Of a stretch of DNA of 64,000 nt, positions 18,060 through 25,854 are shown piece by piece. The notes under the pieces are model-generated. The model was not told where the DNA came from. It did not search any database and was given only the letters and a program-made list of their open reading frames with translations. Every line of letters starts with the position of its first letter. Within the stretch, counting starts at the first letter, position 1. The stretch spans positions 1 to 64,000 of the forward strand of contig CAJYMH010000014.1 of assembly GCA_913776195.1 (NCBI GenBank), read 5' to 3'. This DNA is from an uncultured Caulobacter sp. GTDB lineage: Bacteria; Pseudomonadota; Alphaproteobacteria; Caulobacterales; Caulobacteraceae. Made by a program: the position numbers and the translations under genes.

Positions 18060-20327
18060 ATGGACGGCGAGGCAACCGACAACAGGCTGGACCGTTCACG
18101 CCTCATGACCCCGCTCGACGACGCCGTCCGCTTCGCCGCTCAGACGCCCATGGGCGGAAGCGCGCTCGATCGCTACCTTAAGGTCCGCCGCGCCACCGAG
18201 GCGTTGGCCGCGCCGTTGACCGCAGAGGATCAGTCGGCTCAGTCGATGCCGGACGCCAGCCCCGCCAAGTGGCACCTGGCGCACACCACCTGGTTCTTCG
18301 AGACCTTTATCCTGGCGGAGCATCAGCCCGGATACAGCCACTTCGACGAGCTCTACGCCTATTTGTTCAACTCGTATTACGAAGCCCTTGGTCCGCGTCA
18401 GCCCCGCCCGCAACGTGGCCTGCTGACCCGCCCGGCGGCGTCCGAGATCATAGACTATCGCCGCCATGTTGACGCGGCCATGACGCGTCTTCTGCAAGAC
18501 TTCGACCCCATGCTCGAGCCGCTTCTGGCCCTGGGTCTGGCGCATGAGGAGCAGCACCAGGAGCTGATGCTCATGGATGTGCTGCACCTGTTCTCCAGCT
18601 CGCCGCTCGACCCAGCCTATGCGCGTGGACGGCTGACGAGCGAGGAGAAGGCGGCCCCGATGGCCTTCGTCGCCTTCGATGGCGGACTGGTGCAGATCGG
18701 TCACGACGGCCGGGGTTTCGCCTTCGACAACGAGGGCCCCCGCCACAAGGTCTATCTCGAGCCGTTCGAGCTGGCCGACCGCGCCGTCACCAACGGCGAG
18801 TGGTTGGCCTTCATGGGCGACGGCGGCTACCGGCGGCCCGAATACTGGCTCTCCGACGGCTGGGCGAGGGTGCAAGCCGAGGGCTGGAGCGCGCCGCTCT
18901 ACTGGCGCCGCGTGGATGGCGGCTGGAAGGCTATGACCTTGCGCGGCTTGGCGCCGCTGGACCTAGCCGCGCCCGTGGTCCACGTCAGCTATTTTGAAGC
19001 GGCCGCCTATGCCGCTTGGGCCGGCGCCCGCCTGCCCACAGAGGCGGAGTGGGAGCACGCCGCCGCCTCCGCCAAGGTCGATGGCGCTTTCCTGTCCTGC
19101 GGCGCCCTGAACCCGCGTCCCGCCCCTGTGGGCGAAGGTCTGCGCCAGATGTTCGGCGACGTCTGGGAATGGACCGCCAGCGCCTATGCCGCATATCCGG
19201 GCTTCGAACCCGGGCCGGGCGCGGTGGGCGAATACAACGGCAAGTTCATGTCGGGCCAGATGGTTCTGCGCGGCGGAGCCTGCGTCACGCCCGAGAGGCA
19301 TGTGCGCGCCAGCTACCGCAACTTCTATTACCCGCATCAGCGCTGGATGTTCTCAGGCCTGCGCCTGGCGCGGGATTCTCGCCGCAAGGCCGAGCCGACG
19401 CCGGAGCTGTCGACCTTCGAGCGCGACGTGGTCGCCGGCCTCTCCGCGTCGCCCAAGACTTTGTCCCCGAAATACTTCTACGACGCCGAAGGGTCCCGCC
19501 TGTTCGAGGCGATCTGCGATACGCCGGAGTACTATCCGACCCGTACCGAGACGGCGTTGCTGAAGACCATCGCGCCGGAACTGGCCGCCACCATCCCCGA
19601 TGGCGCGGCCCTGGTGGAGTTCGGCAGCGGCGCCAGCCTGAAGACGCGACTGCTGCTCGACGCCGCCCCGCACATCGCCGCTTATGCGCCCATCGACATC
19701 AGCCCCACGGCGCTCGCGGACGCGGCCGAGGCGATCCGAGCGGACTATCCCGCTCTGCTGGTCGCACCGCTGATGGACGACTTCACCACCGCGCTGCGTC
19801 TGCCGCCGGCCTTGGCGGACCGGCCGCGCGTCGGCTTCTTCCCAGGCTCGACCATCGGCAACTTTACGCCGGAAGAGGCCGCCGCCTTCTTGCGTAGCGC
19901 ACGCCGCCTCCTGGGCGAGGGCGCGACCTTCATGCTCGGCGCGGATCAGGTGAAGGACGAGGCGACCCTCGTCGCCGCCTATGACGACAGCGCCGGCGTC
20001 ACCGCCGCCTTCAACAAGAATGTCCTGGCCCGCATTAACCGCGAAGCGGGCGGCGACTTTGATCTCGACGGGTTCGAGCACCTGGCCCTCTGGAACGCCA
20101 TGGAGCAGCGCATGGAGATGCACCTGCTTAGCACTGGCAGCCAGGTTGCACACGCCGCCGGCCGAAGCTTCCGCTTCGCCGCCGGTGAGACCATCCACAC
20201 GGAGAACGCCTATAAGTTCACGCCAGAACGCTTGGCTGAACTGGCCGAGCGGGGCGGATGGCGCGTGGACAAGAGCTGGATCAGTCCGGCGCCGGCGTTC
20301 GGCGTGTTCCTGCTCACGGCGATCTAG
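18060..20327 (+). CDS. egtB-egtD: EgtB-EgtD fusion: ergothioneine sulfoxide synthase plus histidine trimethyltransferase
   Basis: One uninterrupted frame of 755 residues joins two ergothioneine enzymes. Residues 1 to about 180 form a DinB-like iron-binding domain with the HX3HXE motif (HEEQHQE, 162-168) and WHLAHTTWFFE near 75. Residues about 190-440 form the formylglycine-enzyme-like domain (RLPTEAEWEHAA, GDVWEWTAS, GLRLARD at 433-439). After only about 15 linker residues comes a Methyltransf_33 domain with SPKYFYDAEGSRLFEAI near 470, the SAM motif VEFGSGASLKT near 520 and QRMEMHL. EgtD makes hercynine and EgtB adds the cysteine sulfoxide. The order is opposite to fungal Egt1. The C-terminal half is EgtD-type, not the methyltransferase of OvoA. 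Start chosen for its GGAGA ribosome site; a GTG at 17994 is less likely. A lyase for the final C-S cleavage is not in the window. Confidence 0.9.
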   Translation: MDGEATDNRLDRSRLMTPLDDAVRFAAQTPMGGSALDRYLKVRRATEALAAPLTAEDQSAQSMPDASPAKWHLAHTTWFFETFILAEHQPGYSHFDELYAYLFNSYYEALGPRQPRPQRGLLTRPAASEIIDYRRHVDAAMTRLLQDFDPMLEPLLALGLAHEEQHQELMLMDVLHLFSSSPLDPAYARGRLTSEEKAAPMAFVAFDGGLVQIGHDGRGFAFDNEGPRHKVYLEPFELADRAVTNGEWLAFMGDGGYRRPEYWLSDGWARVQAEGWSAPLYWRRVDGGWKAMTLRGLAPLDLAAPVVHVSYFEAAAYAAWAGARLPTEAEWEHAAASAKVDGAFLSCGALNPRPAPVGEGLRQMFGDVWEWTASAYAAYPGFEPGPGAVGEYNGKFMSGQMVLRGGACVTPERHVRASYRNFYYPHQRWMFSGLRLARDSRRKAEPTPELSTFERDVVAGLSASPKTLSPKYFYDAEGSRLFEAICDTPEYYPTRTETALLKTIAPELAATIPDGAALVEFGSGASLKTRLLLDAAPHIAAYAPIDISPTALADAAEAIRADYPALLVAPLMDDFTTALRLPPALADRPRVGFFPGSTIGNFTPEEAAAFLRSARRLLGEGATFMLGADQVKDEATLVAAYDDSAGVTAAFNKNVLARINREAGGDFDLDGFEHLALWNAMEQRMEMHLLSTGSQVAHAAGRSFRFAAGETIHTENAYKFTPERLAELAERGGWRVDKSWISPAPAFGVFLLTAI

Positions 20328-20369
20328 GTTACAGGGCCGCGCAACGATTTCAGTCGAGAAGCGCAGGCC

Positions 20370-20705
20370 ATGATTCAACCAACCGCGACCTTCAAGGATA
20401 ACCTGCAGCAGCTACCGGCGATCGATGGCGTGCAGCGCATCGATCTGCTGGATGCAGAGGGCGCCGTGGTCGCCAGCATCGAGAATGAGCCGGGCAAGCA
20501 AGGCTCGCTGGCTGTCTACAATTACCTCAAATCGCTGTCCGAAACCCTTGATGCGAAGACCGCCGAGCACGGCTTGCTGGTGTTCGGCGAGCACACCGAA
20601 GATGCGCGCAACCGCCCGGGCGCGCATCCGAATGTGGATCGTCTGATCGCCATCAGCGAGGGCGGCAAGCCGCTGAAGATCGACGTCATCACGGCCGCTG
20701 GCTGA
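20370..20705 (+). CDS. Small conserved protein, DUF2322-like
   Basis: A 111-residue soluble protein with no signal peptide. The pattern IDLLDAEGAVVASIENEPGKQGSLAVYN, followed by LLVFGEHTEDARNRPGAHPNVDRL, resembles the uncharacterised DUF2322 family as I remember it. The family has no known role. It lies 42 bp after the EgtB-EgtD fusion on the same strand and could be co-transcribed, and it converges with the GH130 gene. Assignment to the DUF is from memory and moderately sure; the gene itself is convincing. Confidence 0.7.
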   Translation: MIQPTATFKDNLQQLPAIDGVQRIDLLDAEGAVVASIENEPGKQGSLAVYNYLKSLSETLDAKTAEHGLLVFGEHTEDARNRPGAHPNVDRLIAISEGGKPLKIDVITAAG

Positions 20706-20720
20706 ACGCCGAGAGGTCGG

Positions 20721-21992
20721 TCAGACCATCTCGCCCAGCAACTCGTCCAGCTCCACCAGCGCGAAGCCGACCGAACTGTCGGCCACGCCATAGGGCATGA
20801 ACAGCCTGCCGTGGTTGGCGATCGCGCCGCAGGTATAGACCACGTTCGGCACATAGCCCTCGCGGTCCTCGTCGGCGGGCGAGAGCAGGGGGCCCGGCAA
20901 GCGGCCGATGATCTTGCTGGGGTCTTGCTTGTCCAACAGCACCGCGCCGATGGCGTATTTGCGCATGGCCCCGACGCCGTGGGTCAGCAGCAGCCATCCC
21001 TCATCCAGTTCGATGGGCGAACCGCAGTTGCCGATCTGGACCAGCTCCCACGGATCTCGCGGCTTCATCAAAAGCTCGCCTTCGCCCCATTCGAGTAGGT
21101 CGTCCGACTTTAGCAGGAAGATGTTCTCGCCGTCCTGGCGGCCGATCATCATGTACTGGCCATCCACCTTGCGCGGGAAAAGGGCCATGCCCTTGTTGCG
21201 TGACGCGGGACCGCGCATGGGCTCCATACGGAAGGTGCGGAAATCGTCCGTGCTCATCAGCTCCGAGCCGATGGCCCGGCCGCTATAGGCCGTGTAGGTC
21301 CCGAGATAGCGGGCGGTCTTGTCGTCGTCGTCCAAGAAGCGGACGAGGCGCATGTCCTCCAGCCCCCCGGCCTGGGCCGGGGTGAAGGGGAAGATCACTG
21401 TGCCTGACAGCGACGCCTCTGGGTGCCGCTCGGCTGTCACCGGACAGGCCTCGACCTCCGGTCCGCAGGGCTTGTCCCACTGCACTGCCGTGGCGAACGG
21501 TGGCTCGGGCATCAGATCCATGCGCCCGTCGTGGGTGAGGATTCCTTCGCGGAAGGCGATCGACGAGATGTGGCCTTCGCCCACCGCCCGCAGGGACATG
21601 ATGAAACGCACGCTGCCCGGAGTCAGGCCCGACTGGTCCACATGCGGCACCACCGACGGGTTCATCAGCGCCGCCGCCGAGTAGGAGTACTCGTGGCAGA
21701 AATAGGCGCCGACGAGCTGTCGCTGTTGGTCCGACAGGCCGTTCTTGATCCCGAGTTCCGCCGACACTTGCTCGTAGCGCTTGAGGAAAATCTGGCGCGT
21801 CTGCCAGTGACGGGATTCGAAGTCGCGCCCGACGATGGCCAGTTCGGCTTGGCAGGTCCGCATGTCCATCGCCGAAACGGCGTTGAAGATGCGCTGCATC
21901 CGTCCGCTGGCGGACGGCAGTTGGAAGGGACGGATCACAACGCGTGTCGCGTCCGCCTGCAGCCGGTGAGGCAGGTGATGAATCTTCGGCAT
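20721..21992 (-). CDS. Glycoside hydrolase family 130 (mannosyl-phosphorylase-like) protein
   Basis: The 423-residue cytoplasmic protein has the five-bladed propeller pattern of GH130. GGLEDMRLVRF holds the conserved Glu-Asp of the active site, and GSPIELDEGWLLLTHGVG and MPYGVADSSVGFA are further family blocks. GH130 enzymes are beta-mannoside phosphorylases or hydrolases, often acting on beta-1,2- or beta-1,4-mannosides. The N-terminal 150 residues are longer than in the smallest members. It lies 26 bp downstream of the glycosyltransferase gene, so the two probably make and mobilise one mannose-containing glycan; the linkage is unknown. Confidence 0.85.
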   Translation of the reverse strand: MPKIHHLPHRLQADATRVVIRPFQLPSASGRMQRIFNAVSAMDMRTCQAELAIVGRDFESRHWQTRQIFLKRYEQVSAELGIKNGLSDQQRQLVGAYFCHEYSYSAAALMNPSVVPHVDQSGLTPGSVRFIMSLRAVGEGHISSIAFREGILTHDGRMDLMPEPPFATAVQWDKPCGPEVEACPVTAERHPEASLSGTVIFPFTPAQAGGLEDMRLVRFLDDDDKTARYLGTYTAYSGRAIGSELMSTDDFRTFRMEPMRGPASRNKGMALFPRKVDGQYMMIGRQDGENIFLLKSDDLLEWGEGELLMKPRDPWELVQIGNCGSPIELDEGWLLLTHGVGAMRKYAIGAVLLDKQDPSKIIGRLPGPLLSPADEDREGYVPNVVYTCGAIANHGRLFMPYGVADSSVGFALVELDELLGEMV

Positions 21993-22018
21993 ATGCTGAG
22001 GCTAGCGCGCGTTGCAGG

Positions 22019-24346
22019 TCAGTGTCGAACGGCCAACGGCGTCGAGACGCTGTGTCGCGCGAAAAGGCTGTGCATGGCGCAGGTCGCCATCTGGAACGCC
22101 AGCACCGACTCCGCGCCCTGGTTCAAGTTCGGGCCGTGCGGCCCCAGGCCGTCCAGGCAGGAGCCGTCCTCGTCGCGCACCATGCGAACGCCCAGATCGT
22201 TGCGGCCCAAATACCAGTCGTAGGCGCGGCGGGCCTCATTGACCCAGCGCTGATCGCCTACCGCCTCGAATGCAGCGGCGCAGGCGTCTATGGTGGCCGC
22301 GGCCTCCAGGGGCTGCTGGTCGAAGGCCGACGGACGGGCGTGATGGACGCCGAAGCTGTGCGTGCCGACAGGGCGGAAGCAGCCGCTTGGCGCCGTCTGG
22401 ATATCGCACAGCCATGCCAGCGCCTTCAGGCCGGTCTGGATGTAACGGTCGTTTTCCAGCGCGATCCCGGCCCTCAGCAGGGCCTCCGGCAGGCGGGCGT
22501 TATCGTAGGACAGGAACGGTTCGAACCACGTCCAGTCCTTCGCGGCGTGTCTGTCGAACAGATCCGCCAGATGGTCGGCATGCATCCGCAGCAGGCGCTC
22601 CGCCGCGGCGCCTTCGACGCCGCAGCGAACCAGGGAGGCGAGCCCCAGGATCGCGAAGGCCGAGGTTCGCGCCGCCAGCACTTCCTCGAACGACGGCAAG
22701 GCCTGGCGAGCCAGGGCCTCCGCCCAATGGCGCAAGTCCGGGATCGGCGCGTTCTCTGCGGTCGCCCCGATAGCCCACAAAGCGCGGGCGCCGCTGTCAG
22801 ACGAGCCTTCGGCCTCCAGCCACGTGCGCTCATAGGACATGAAGTTACGGAACCGGCCCACGTCCGCGTTCCAGGCGTATTGGACGAAGGATGCATAGAT
22901 CCACGCCAGCCGTTGCGGTCGTTCGTCGTGCGGTGTGAGCGTCTTCAACTGAGTCGCCAGGATCAGGCCGCGGGCGTTGTCGTCGATACAGTAGCCGTGG
23001 CGACGATCCGGCACGCCGTAGAGGCTGTGCTGGAAGATGCCGCAGGCGTCGGTCAGACGCTCCACCGCGTCCAGCTTGGGCGGGGCGATGCGGCCACGGT
23101 TTTCCTGGGTCAGGTCGATAACCTTGGCTCCCTGGGCTGCCTTGAAGGTGCTGACATAGTCCTTGGCCACCGCCGACCAGACGGTGCGGCGTCCCTTGGC
23201 GTAGGCGCGCGCCTGCAGGTCGGCCTGCCGCGCCGGATCGTCCAGCAGGTCATTCACCGCGGCCGCTAGAGCCTCGACGTCGCCGAACGGCGCCAGCGCG
23301 CCCGTGCCGTCGCTCAGCAGTTCATGCGCGTGCCAGTAAGGCGTGGAGACCACGGCCTTGCCCATGGCCACCGCGTAAGACAGCGTGCCGGATGTGATCT
23401 GCGCCTCGGCCAAGTACGGCGTGACATAGATATCGGCCGCCTGCAGCCGGTCCAGCAGGGCCGGAGTGTCCACGTACTCGTTCACGAAGGCCAGGTTCTG
23501 GCGCACGCCCAGCGAGGTCGCCAGATCGGCCAGTTGCTCGCGATAGGCTTCGCCCTCGCGCGCGATCAGGTGGGGGTGGGTCGCGCCGATGATGGTGTAG
23601 GTCACTTCCGGATGCCGCGCGACAATGGCGGGCAGTGCGCGGATCATCACCTCCAGCCCCTTGTTCGGGGACAGCAGGCCGAAGGTCATCAATACCTTGC
23701 GGCCTTGCTGGCCGAAGGCGGCCTTGCCGGCGTCCGGCTCGATGAACGGCCGGTCGGGCGCGCCATGAGGAATAACGGCGATTTTGTCGGACGGCACACC
23801 ATAGACGCGTCGCAGGATTTCCTTGCCCTTCTCGGCCATGACCAGCAGGCGAGACGACCGCTGGATCAGACCGCGCATCACCCGACGCTGGTCGGCGTTG
23901 GGGTTGGTCAGGACGGTGTGCAGTGTGGTGACCACCGGCGCTCGCACCGCCGACAGCACGCGCAGGATGTCCTCACCGGCTGGACCGCCGAAGATTCCGA
24001 ACTCATGTTGAAGGTTCACAAGCTCCGCGCCGCTGTCATTGATGCGGCGGGCGGCCTCGGCGTAGTCGCCAAGTTGTTGTTGGCGGATGGAGAACTTGAC
24101 CGGCGTTCCGAAATCGTAGGGGCCGTTGTCATCGTCCATCGCATAGACGTCGCAGGCTAGGTCGGGGAACGCGCCGGTCAGGGCGTCATGAACGTCGGCG
24201 GTGAAGGTGGCGATGCCGCAGCGGCGAGGCGGGAAATTGCCGATCAACGCAACGCGGTTCAGGGCGACTGTGGTCGCCGCGCTAGGGGATACGTCAGCCA
24301 CGTCGCTTTGATCGACCTGGCCAAGGGACGCCAACGTCAAATCCAT
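22019..24346 (-). CDS. Two-domain GT4 glycosyltransferase with C-terminal alpha/alpha-barrel-like region
   Basis: The 775-residue protein has a GT-B glycosyltransferase in residues about 25-420: the Gly-rich start IGNFPPRRCGIATFT, LQHEFGIFGG, and a donor-site block near AEAQITSGTLSYAVAMGKAVVSTP. Residues about 425-770 are helix-rich (YCIDDNARGLILA, GARALWAIG, EALLRAGIAL), like the six-hairpin barrels of several glycoside hydrolases and phosphorylases. There is no signal peptide, so it is cytoplasmic. The AAGGCGG ribosome site supports this start. Its close linkage to GH130 suggests synthesis of a mannan-like glycan. The catalytic role of the second half is unknown. Confidence 0.85.
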   Translation of the reverse strand: MDLTLASLGQVDQSDVADVSPSAATTVALNRVALIGNFPPRRCGIATFTADVHDALTGAFPDLACDVYAMDDDNGPYDFGTPVKFSIRQQQLGDYAEAARRINDSGAELVNLQHEFGIFGGPAGEDILRVLSAVRAPVVTTLHTVLTNPNADQRRVMRGLIQRSSRLLVMAEKGKEILRRVYGVPSDKIAVIPHGAPDRPFIEPDAGKAAFGQQGRKVLMTFGLLSPNKGLEVMIRALPAIVARHPEVTYTIIGATHPHLIAREGEAYREQLADLATSLGVRQNLAFVNEYVDTPALLDRLQAADIYVTPYLAEAQITSGTLSYAVAMGKAVVSTPYWHAHELLSDGTGALAPFGDVEALAAAVNDLLDDPARQADLQARAYAKGRRTVWSAVAKDYVSTFKAAQGAKVIDLTQENRGRIAPPKLDAVERLTDACGIFQHSLYGVPDRRHGYCIDDNARGLILATQLKTLTPHDERPQRLAWIYASFVQYAWNADVGRFRNFMSYERTWLEAEGSSDSGARALWAIGATAENAPIPDLRHWAEALARQALPSFEEVLAARTSAFAILGLASLVRCGVEGAAAERLLRMHADHLADLFDRHAAKDWTWFEPFLSYDNARLPEALLRAGIALENDRYIQTGLKALAWLCDIQTAPSGCFRPVGTHSFGVHHARPSAFDQQPLEAAATIDACAAAFEAVGDQRWVNEARRAYDWYLGRNDLGVRMVRDEDGSCLDGLGPHGPNLNQGAESVLAFQMATCAMHSLFARHSVSTPLAVRH

Positions 24347-24501
24347 GATGATCCGCCTTGAGGGTACTTAAACTGGGCCGGACGCGCCGGTTACATGCTG
24401 CAACGCGCAAAGAGCGGTTCGGATGCGGCAAGGATCGTGCGGATCGCGCTTCCGGGCCAGACGCCGCATTCTGCGGCGCCGGCGCCCGGGTCGTCAGCAG
24501 A

Positions 24502-24720
24502 TCAGATGTCGCCCGAGCGATTCGGGCGGCCGCCGCCTCGGGACGAGGAACCACCCTTGCGACCGGCGTTGGCGGCGAGGTCGCGGTCCTTGGCGAAGCT
24601 GCGCTTCTCGCTGGGCACGCTGGCGCCGCCCTTGCGCGCGATTTCGCGGCGACGTTCCGGGTCCATGGCGGCGAAGCCGCGGCGGCCGCGAGTGGTCGTC
24701 CGATTGGTGTCGATGTCCAT
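24502..24720 (-). CDS. KGG-repeat general stress protein (YciG-like)
   Basis: A 72-residue, strongly basic and glycine-rich protein with two copies of the Lys-Gly-Gly stress motif: MDPERRREIARKGGASV and DLAANAGRKGG. Such small proteins are induced by general stress or stationary phase and may protect DNA or proteins, but their mechanism is unknown. I use the ATG at 24720 because AAGGAG lies just upstream; a longer frame to 24978 would cover the Pro-rich ORF and lacks support. It is 11 bp downstream of that small ORF, whose stop lies beside this ribosome site. Confidence 0.85.
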   Translation of the reverse strand: MDIDTNRTTTRGRRGFAAMDPERRREIARKGGASVPSEKRSFAKDRDLAANAGRKGGSSSRGGGRPNRSGDI

Positions 24721-24731
24721 GGTCTGCTCCT

Positions 24732-24890
24732 TCAGTAACGCTCCGTGGCGGCCGACCCGTCGTACGGCGTGCCGTCCCCCGGAGGGTTTGGCGTCGGATC
24801 GAGGGGCGGAGCCTCGTCCGGTACCTGACCCGGCTCGTACTCGGGAGCTGGCGGCTCGGGAGTGGAAGGCGGGCTGGTTGGGTCTGTCAT
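24732..24890 (-). CDS. Pro-rich acidic microprotein, unknown function
   Basis: A 52-residue frame (ATG at 24890, TGA at 24732) encodes a disordered, acidic, proline-rich peptide beginning MTDPTSPPSTPEPPAPEYEP, with about 16 prolines. It fits exactly between an upstream promoter-like region and the KGG stress gene, and its stop nearly touches the KGG ribosome site, which supports a two-gene stress operon. Similar short Pro-rich proteins occur beside KGG genes in other alphaproteobacteria, as I recall. The ribosome site is weak, so this is a probable but unproven gene. Confidence 0.5.
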   Translation of the reverse strand: MTDPTSPPSTPEPPAPEYEPGQVPDEAPPLDPTPNPPGDGTPYDGSAATERY

Positions 24891-24922
24891 CACGGTTTTT
24901 GTCCAGTTGGTCTGTGGAGCTA

Positions 24923-24947
24923 AACCGGTGAAGTCGGATTGGGTTCA
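24923..24947 (-). promoter_or_regulatory. Possible EcfG/SigT-type general stress promoter
   Basis: On the minus strand TGAAC, 16 bases, then GGTT resembles the alphaproteobacterial general-stress consensus GGAAC-N16-CGTT with one mismatch in each element. It lies 33 bp upstream of the Pro-rich/KGG pair, which would suit stress induction. Two mismatches in nine bases make this a weak match. Confidence 0.3.
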
Positions 24948-24962
24948 CCCTAAAACGCAACA

Positions 24963-24994
24963 AAGCGCGCCGATCCAAGCAGACCGGCGCGCTT
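24963..24994 (-). terminator. Hairpin terminator after the EF-hand gene
   Basis: A perfect 10-bp inverted repeat (AAGCGCGCCG, 12-nt loop, CGGCGCGCTT). Read on the minus strand it is followed by TTGTTGCGTTTT. It lies 38 bp beyond the EF-hand stop codon and separates that gene from the KGG operon. Confidence 0.6.
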
Positions 24995-25032
24995 CGTCAG
25001 TAGTGCCTATGATGTAAGGCGTTGCGGGAACT

Positions 25033-25749
25033 CTATTTACGCCGCAAAGCCGCCATATTCTCGCTCATCTGCTGAACGGGCGTCTGGGGCAAGGCGTCGA
25101 GGATAAGCATGCCGTCGCCGTCGGTGTCCAAGATCGTGAAGCGCTTGCGCGCCACGGCTTCGAACTCAGCTTTCGTGATGCGGAAGTTGAAGTCGGCGTC
25201 GGCCCCGCGCACCGGCTGCGGTTCGTTCAGCAGGCTATAGAAGGCCGCGCCCTGCAGGTTCATGCCCGCCATGATCCGTCGGTTCTTCAGCTTCTTGTCG
25301 CCAGGGCGCGGCCCGCCTTTACGCGCGCGGCCGCCGGGAGGCGGGCCGGCCATGACGCTGCGGTCCGCGGTAGGCAGGATTTCCGGCGCGATCTTGGTCT
25401 CGTAGGCGGTGTTCTCGAGCGATGAGATTATCCCGTCCTTGTCCGCGTCCACCGTCTCGAAGAACGTCAGGGCCTCGGCGACGAACTCCTTGCGGCTGAG
25501 CCTTCCGTCATGATCGGCGTCGGCGCGGGCGAACCACGCGGCGACCGGATAGGGCGCGTCCGGCGCGGCTCGGAACGGCTCGCCGGCCGGACTGATGAAC
25601 ACCTGCAGGCGAGGGCCGCCACGACCATCGCGCGGCGGGCCATCTTGGGGCGGGCCATCGCGCGGTCCCCCCTGCGGCGCTTGGGCGTGAGCGGCGTCTG
25701 CGGCGGCGGCCAGGCAAATCGATAGGGCGAAGAGGAGGGTACGCATCAT
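25033..25749 (-). CDS. Secreted or periplasmic EF-hand calcium-binding protein
   Basis: About 238 residues with a signal peptide (MMRTLLFALSICLAAAADAAHA). A Pro/Gly/Asp/Arg-rich low-complexity segment follows, then four EF-hand-like loops: DADHDGRLSRKE, DADKDGIISSLE, DADFNFRITKAE and DTDGDGMLILDA. The first, second and fourth have canonical Asp spacing; the third has Asn/Phe replacements and may bind weakly. It lies 105 bp downstream of the two-component genes on the same strand, so calcium could be linked to that system. Start codon is uncertain between 25767, 25749 and 25746. Confidence 0.82.
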   Translation of the reverse strand: MMRTLLFALSICLAAAADAAHAQAPQGGPRDGPPQDGPPRDGRGGPRLQVFISPAGEPFRAAPDAPYPVAAWFARADADHDGRLSRKEFVAEALTFFETVDADKDGIISSLENTAYETKIAPEILPTADRSVMAGPPPGGRARKGGPRPGDKKLKNRRIMAGMNLQGAAFYSLLNEPQPVRGADADFNFRITKAEFEAVARKRFTILDTDGDGMLILDALPQTPVQQMSENMAALRRK

Positions 25750-25854
25750 GATACTCACACACACCATGGCCGTGTCCGGCCGATTTCATGCGCACGGCCA
25801 AGCTTTGCCGGTCCGCAACAATCCCGCCTAGATAAGGTCAAGCTTGAGCGCCTG

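Noticed and set aside
18060-20327. Reading the EgtB-EgtD fusion as OvoA (ovothiol synthase)
   Set aside because: The C-terminal domain has the EgtD pattern (SPKYFYDAEGS, QRMEMHL), and the N-terminal MPDASPAKWHLAHTTW pattern is EgtB-like.
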